From the NCBI RefSeq assembly GCF_022968395.1, contig NZ_JALJQZ010000014.1, positions 1 through 64,000 on the forward strand: 64,000 nt of DNA, read 5' to 3'. Both the position numbers and the translations under genes were made by a program. The stretch's first letter is position 1, and every line of letters starts with the position of its first letter. Under the pieces are notes generated by a model that worked only from the letters and a program-made list of their open reading frames with translations, did not search any database and had not been told where the DNA came from. Positions 62,333 through 64,000 of this stretch are shown piece by piece. Source of the DNA: Affinirhizobium lemnae. GTDB lineage: Bacteria; Pseudomonadota; Alphaproteobacteria; Rhizobiales; Rhizobiaceae.

Positions 62333-63076
62333 TCAGCCTGCTCCGGACGCGATGGGCTGCCGTGTCCCGAGAAACTGTTCCGCAGCCTCCAGTCCGTCGG
62401 GAGAGCCAACCGTAATCCAGTGACCGTTCAGCATCGTGCCGAAAAGCCGACCGTTCCGTATGGCTTTGTCAAAATAGATGTTCAGGTTGAATGGTTCGTC
62501 TGGCGCATCGGCAAAGAAGGCCGTATCCACGACGAAAGCACCGGCATAGACGACCGGCGTTGGATGGCCTTCGGAATACCGCGTGAGCCGTGCTTCGGCA
62601 TCCAGATTGAAGTCCTTCTTTCCATCGTGGCCGATAGCCTGCTCCAGCGTCACGCACAGCATGGCCATATCCATTCGATCGGGATCAAAGAACTGAATCA
62701 GTTCGCGCAGATTGGAAAGCTGATTTTCCGGCTCGCCAACCCAGAAGAGGTCGGCATTCATGACGAGCACCGGACCGTCCGGCAAAAGCTTCAGCCCTTT
62801 GACGAGACCGCCGCCATTGTTCATCAACCGGTCCCGCTCATCCGAGATCAGGATTTCCATGTCCATGCGCTTCGCCAGATGCGAGAGCATCATATCGGCG
62901 TGGTGGTGTATGTTGATGGCGACTTTCGTCACGCCTGCTTCCGCAAGGCTGTCCAGCACGTAATCAATCATGGGACGACCGCCCACAGGTACGAGCGGCT
63001 TTGGCAATCGGTCGGTGATCGGGCGAAGGCGAGTGCCAAGCCCGGCGGCCAGTACCATCGCGTTCTGGATAATCAT
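62333..63076 (-). CDS. Nucleotidyltransferase, MurU-like
   Basis: 247 aa sugar-1-phosphate nucleotidyltransferase. MVLAAGLGTRLRP (about 7-19) is the nucleotide loop, MNADLFW (about 105) the metal site, PVVYAGAFVVD a sugar region. It is adjacent to an AmgK-like kinase, so it fits MurU, which makes UDP-MurNAc from MurNAc-1-phosphate in peptidoglycan recycling. The start at 63076 gives MIIQNAM; the frame opens at 63127. Confidence 0.85.
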   Translation of the reverse strand: MIIQNAMVLAAGLGTRLRPITDRLPKPLVPVGGRPMIDYVLDSLAEAGVTKVAINIHHHADMMLSHLAKRMDMEILISDERDRLMNNGGGLVKGLKLLPDGPVLVMNADLFWVGEPENQLSNLRELIQFFDPDRMDMAMLCVTLEQAIGHDGKKDFNLDAEARLTRYSEGHPTPVVYAGAFVVDTAFFADAPDEPFNLNIYFDKAIRNGRLFGTMLNGHWITVGSPDGLEAAEQFLGTRQPIASGAG

Positions 63077-63081
63077 AAGGA

Positions 63082-64000
63082 TCAGGTCCGTGATTCGCTG
63101 ACGTCGATCCCTGCTTGTGCCATCCATTGCCGGAGCGGCGCAAGAACGGGATGTTCAAGAACCGCAGCGAGGTAGCGAAGCGTCCGAGGCATGTGCTTCA
63201 AATATCCCGGTTTCCCGTCACGCTCCTTCAAGCGCACCCATATGCCCGCGAGCTTGCAATTGCGCTGTGCGGACATGATGGCAAAGGCCTTTAGAAAACT
63301 TGTCTCGTCGAAATTTCCCTGGGCGTGGCGAAGCCTGAGATAGTGTGCCAGCAAGGCATCGCCCAGCGTGGAAGGAATATCCACGCGTGCGTCCTGTACG
63401 AGAGACGCCACATCATAGGCGGTTGGACCGATCATCGCGTCCTGAAAATCGATGAGGCCGACCCGGCGCAATTCTTCCTCATGCGCCTGCCAGATAAGAT
63501 TGGGCGAGTGATAGTCTCTCAACAGAAGATGCCGCTCGCAATCACCAAGCTCGGCGATCAATCCGTCCCAGACGCGAGAATAGCGTTCCCGTTGGATATC
63601 GGTGGCCGGTATGCCACCGTTCTTCCAGGGCAGGTACCAATCGATCAGCAAGCGCGTCTCGATCTTCATTGCAACAGGATCGAATAGCGGAACCTGATGT
63701 TGGTGCTGCGGGTCGACGGCGATGATCGTTGGCGCCGTTTGATGATGCAGATGGGCCAGACAGTCGATGGACGCCATGTAGCGTTCAGTGATCGGCTTTC
63801 CGCCATCGTCCAGAACGCCACTTTGCCCAAGATCCTCCAGCAGAAGCAGACCGCTATCGAAATCGCTGGCCACGATATCCGGCGCGCGCAGCCCGATGTC
63901 GCGCAGGTACTGTGCAATAGCGACAAAGGGCAAAACCTCTTCTGCCAGATGCGCAACTTTTGGATAGGGCTTGCCATCCAGCACAGGAGGACCATCCGGT
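63082..64000 (-). CDS. AmgK-like aminoglycoside phosphotransferase family protein (cut at its 5' end)
   Basis: At least 305 codons are open to the window edge; the true start lies beyond 64000. The APH kinase fold has LLLEDLG (about 45 from the edge), the catalytic HRD-like motif LLRDYHSPNLIW and the metal site LIDFQDAM (about 175-200). AmgK phosphorylates MurNAc/GlcNAc at the anomeric position ahead of MurU. In many rhizobia this domain is fused at its N-terminus to TsaE; that part, if present, is outside the window. Confidence 0.85.
   Translation of the reverse strand, partial: PDGPPVLDGKPYPKVAHLAEEVLPFVAIAQYLRDIGLRAPDIVASDFDSGLLLLEDLGQSGVLDDGGKPITERYMASIDCLAHLHHQTAPTIIAVDPQHQHQVPLFDPVAMKIETRLLIDWYLPWKNGGIPATDIQRERYSRVWDGLIAELGDCERHLLLRDYHSPNLIWQAHEEELRRVGLIDFQDAMIGPTAYDVASLVQDARVDIPSTLGDALLAHYLRLRHAQGNFDETSFLKAFAIMSAQRNCKLAGIWVRLKERDGKPGYLKHMPRTLRYLAAVLEHPVLAPLRQWMAQAGIDVSESRT

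Overview
The window is a stretch of conserved chromosome from an alphaproteobacterium of the order Hyphomicrobiales (Rhizobiales), most likely family Rhizobiaceae (the Rhizobium/Agrobacterium group). This is inferred from gene order and protein families: hemE-hemJ-rho-mnmE-mnmG-rsmG-parA-parB next to ppsR-maf-aroE-coaE-dnaQ-secB, a split trpFBA cluster, AddAB instead of RecBCD, a TrcR/DUF1013 regulator, DUF2852, and an AccD that has lost its zinc ribbon. I did not find rRNA, tRNA, CRISPR, prophage or plasmid genes. Nearly everything is housekeeping. The only clearly mobile DNA is the end of an IS6-family element at the left edge.

Left part (1-15.1 kb). A truncated IS6-type transposase (1-82, minus) and its inverted-repeat end (to about 165) lie upstream of the iron-storage pair bfd-bfr. 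A divergent quinone oxidoreductase/LysR pair follows. Then comes a long minus-strand cluster: rplU-rpmA, two tandem GNAT acetyltransferases, obgE, proB-proA, nadD, rsfS, rlmH, an EnvC-like murein hydrolase activator, the protease ctpA, a divergent polysaccharide deacetylase and rppH. It mixes ribosome assembly, proline and NAD synthesis, and envelope maintenance.

Middle left (15.4-27.7 kb). Here are an ABC-F ATPase, a secreted nuclease, acetyl-CoA synthetase and propionyl-CoA synthetase on either side of trcR, a PLP-homeostasis protein, and the leuS-lptE-holA operon.

Origin region (27.7-47.2 kb). The mnmE-mnmG-rsmG-parA-parB cluster, rho and hemE-hemJ run leftward; ppsR-maf-aroE-coaE-dnaQ and the tim44/mltA/smr/xre/gyrB group run mainly rightward. 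The 401-bp gap between the divergent hemE and ppsR has two perfect DnaA boxes, one near-match, an A+T-rich stretch and three GANTC methylation sites within 30 bp, so it is the probable chromosomal origin (oriC). A perfect 16-bp parS palindrome lies in the start of rsmG. Near-matches lie beside mnmG, in the start of aroE and downstream of gyrB, giving a ParB-parS centromere region around the origin.

Right part (47.2-64 kb). An intracellular PHB depolymerase, a DUF2852 membrane protein, a YgjP-type metallopeptidase, trpF-trpB-trpA-accD-folC, thioredoxin, and the leftward cluster amgK-like kinase (cut by the window end), murU-like nucleotidyltransferase, addB, addA.

I found no strong case for an undescribed multi-gene system. 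The most useful leads are the origin/parS architecture, a hairpin that overlaps the ribosome binding site of the secreted nuclease, the IS6 end beside bfd-bfr, and a rhizobial-type palindromic repeat at 49.2 kb.
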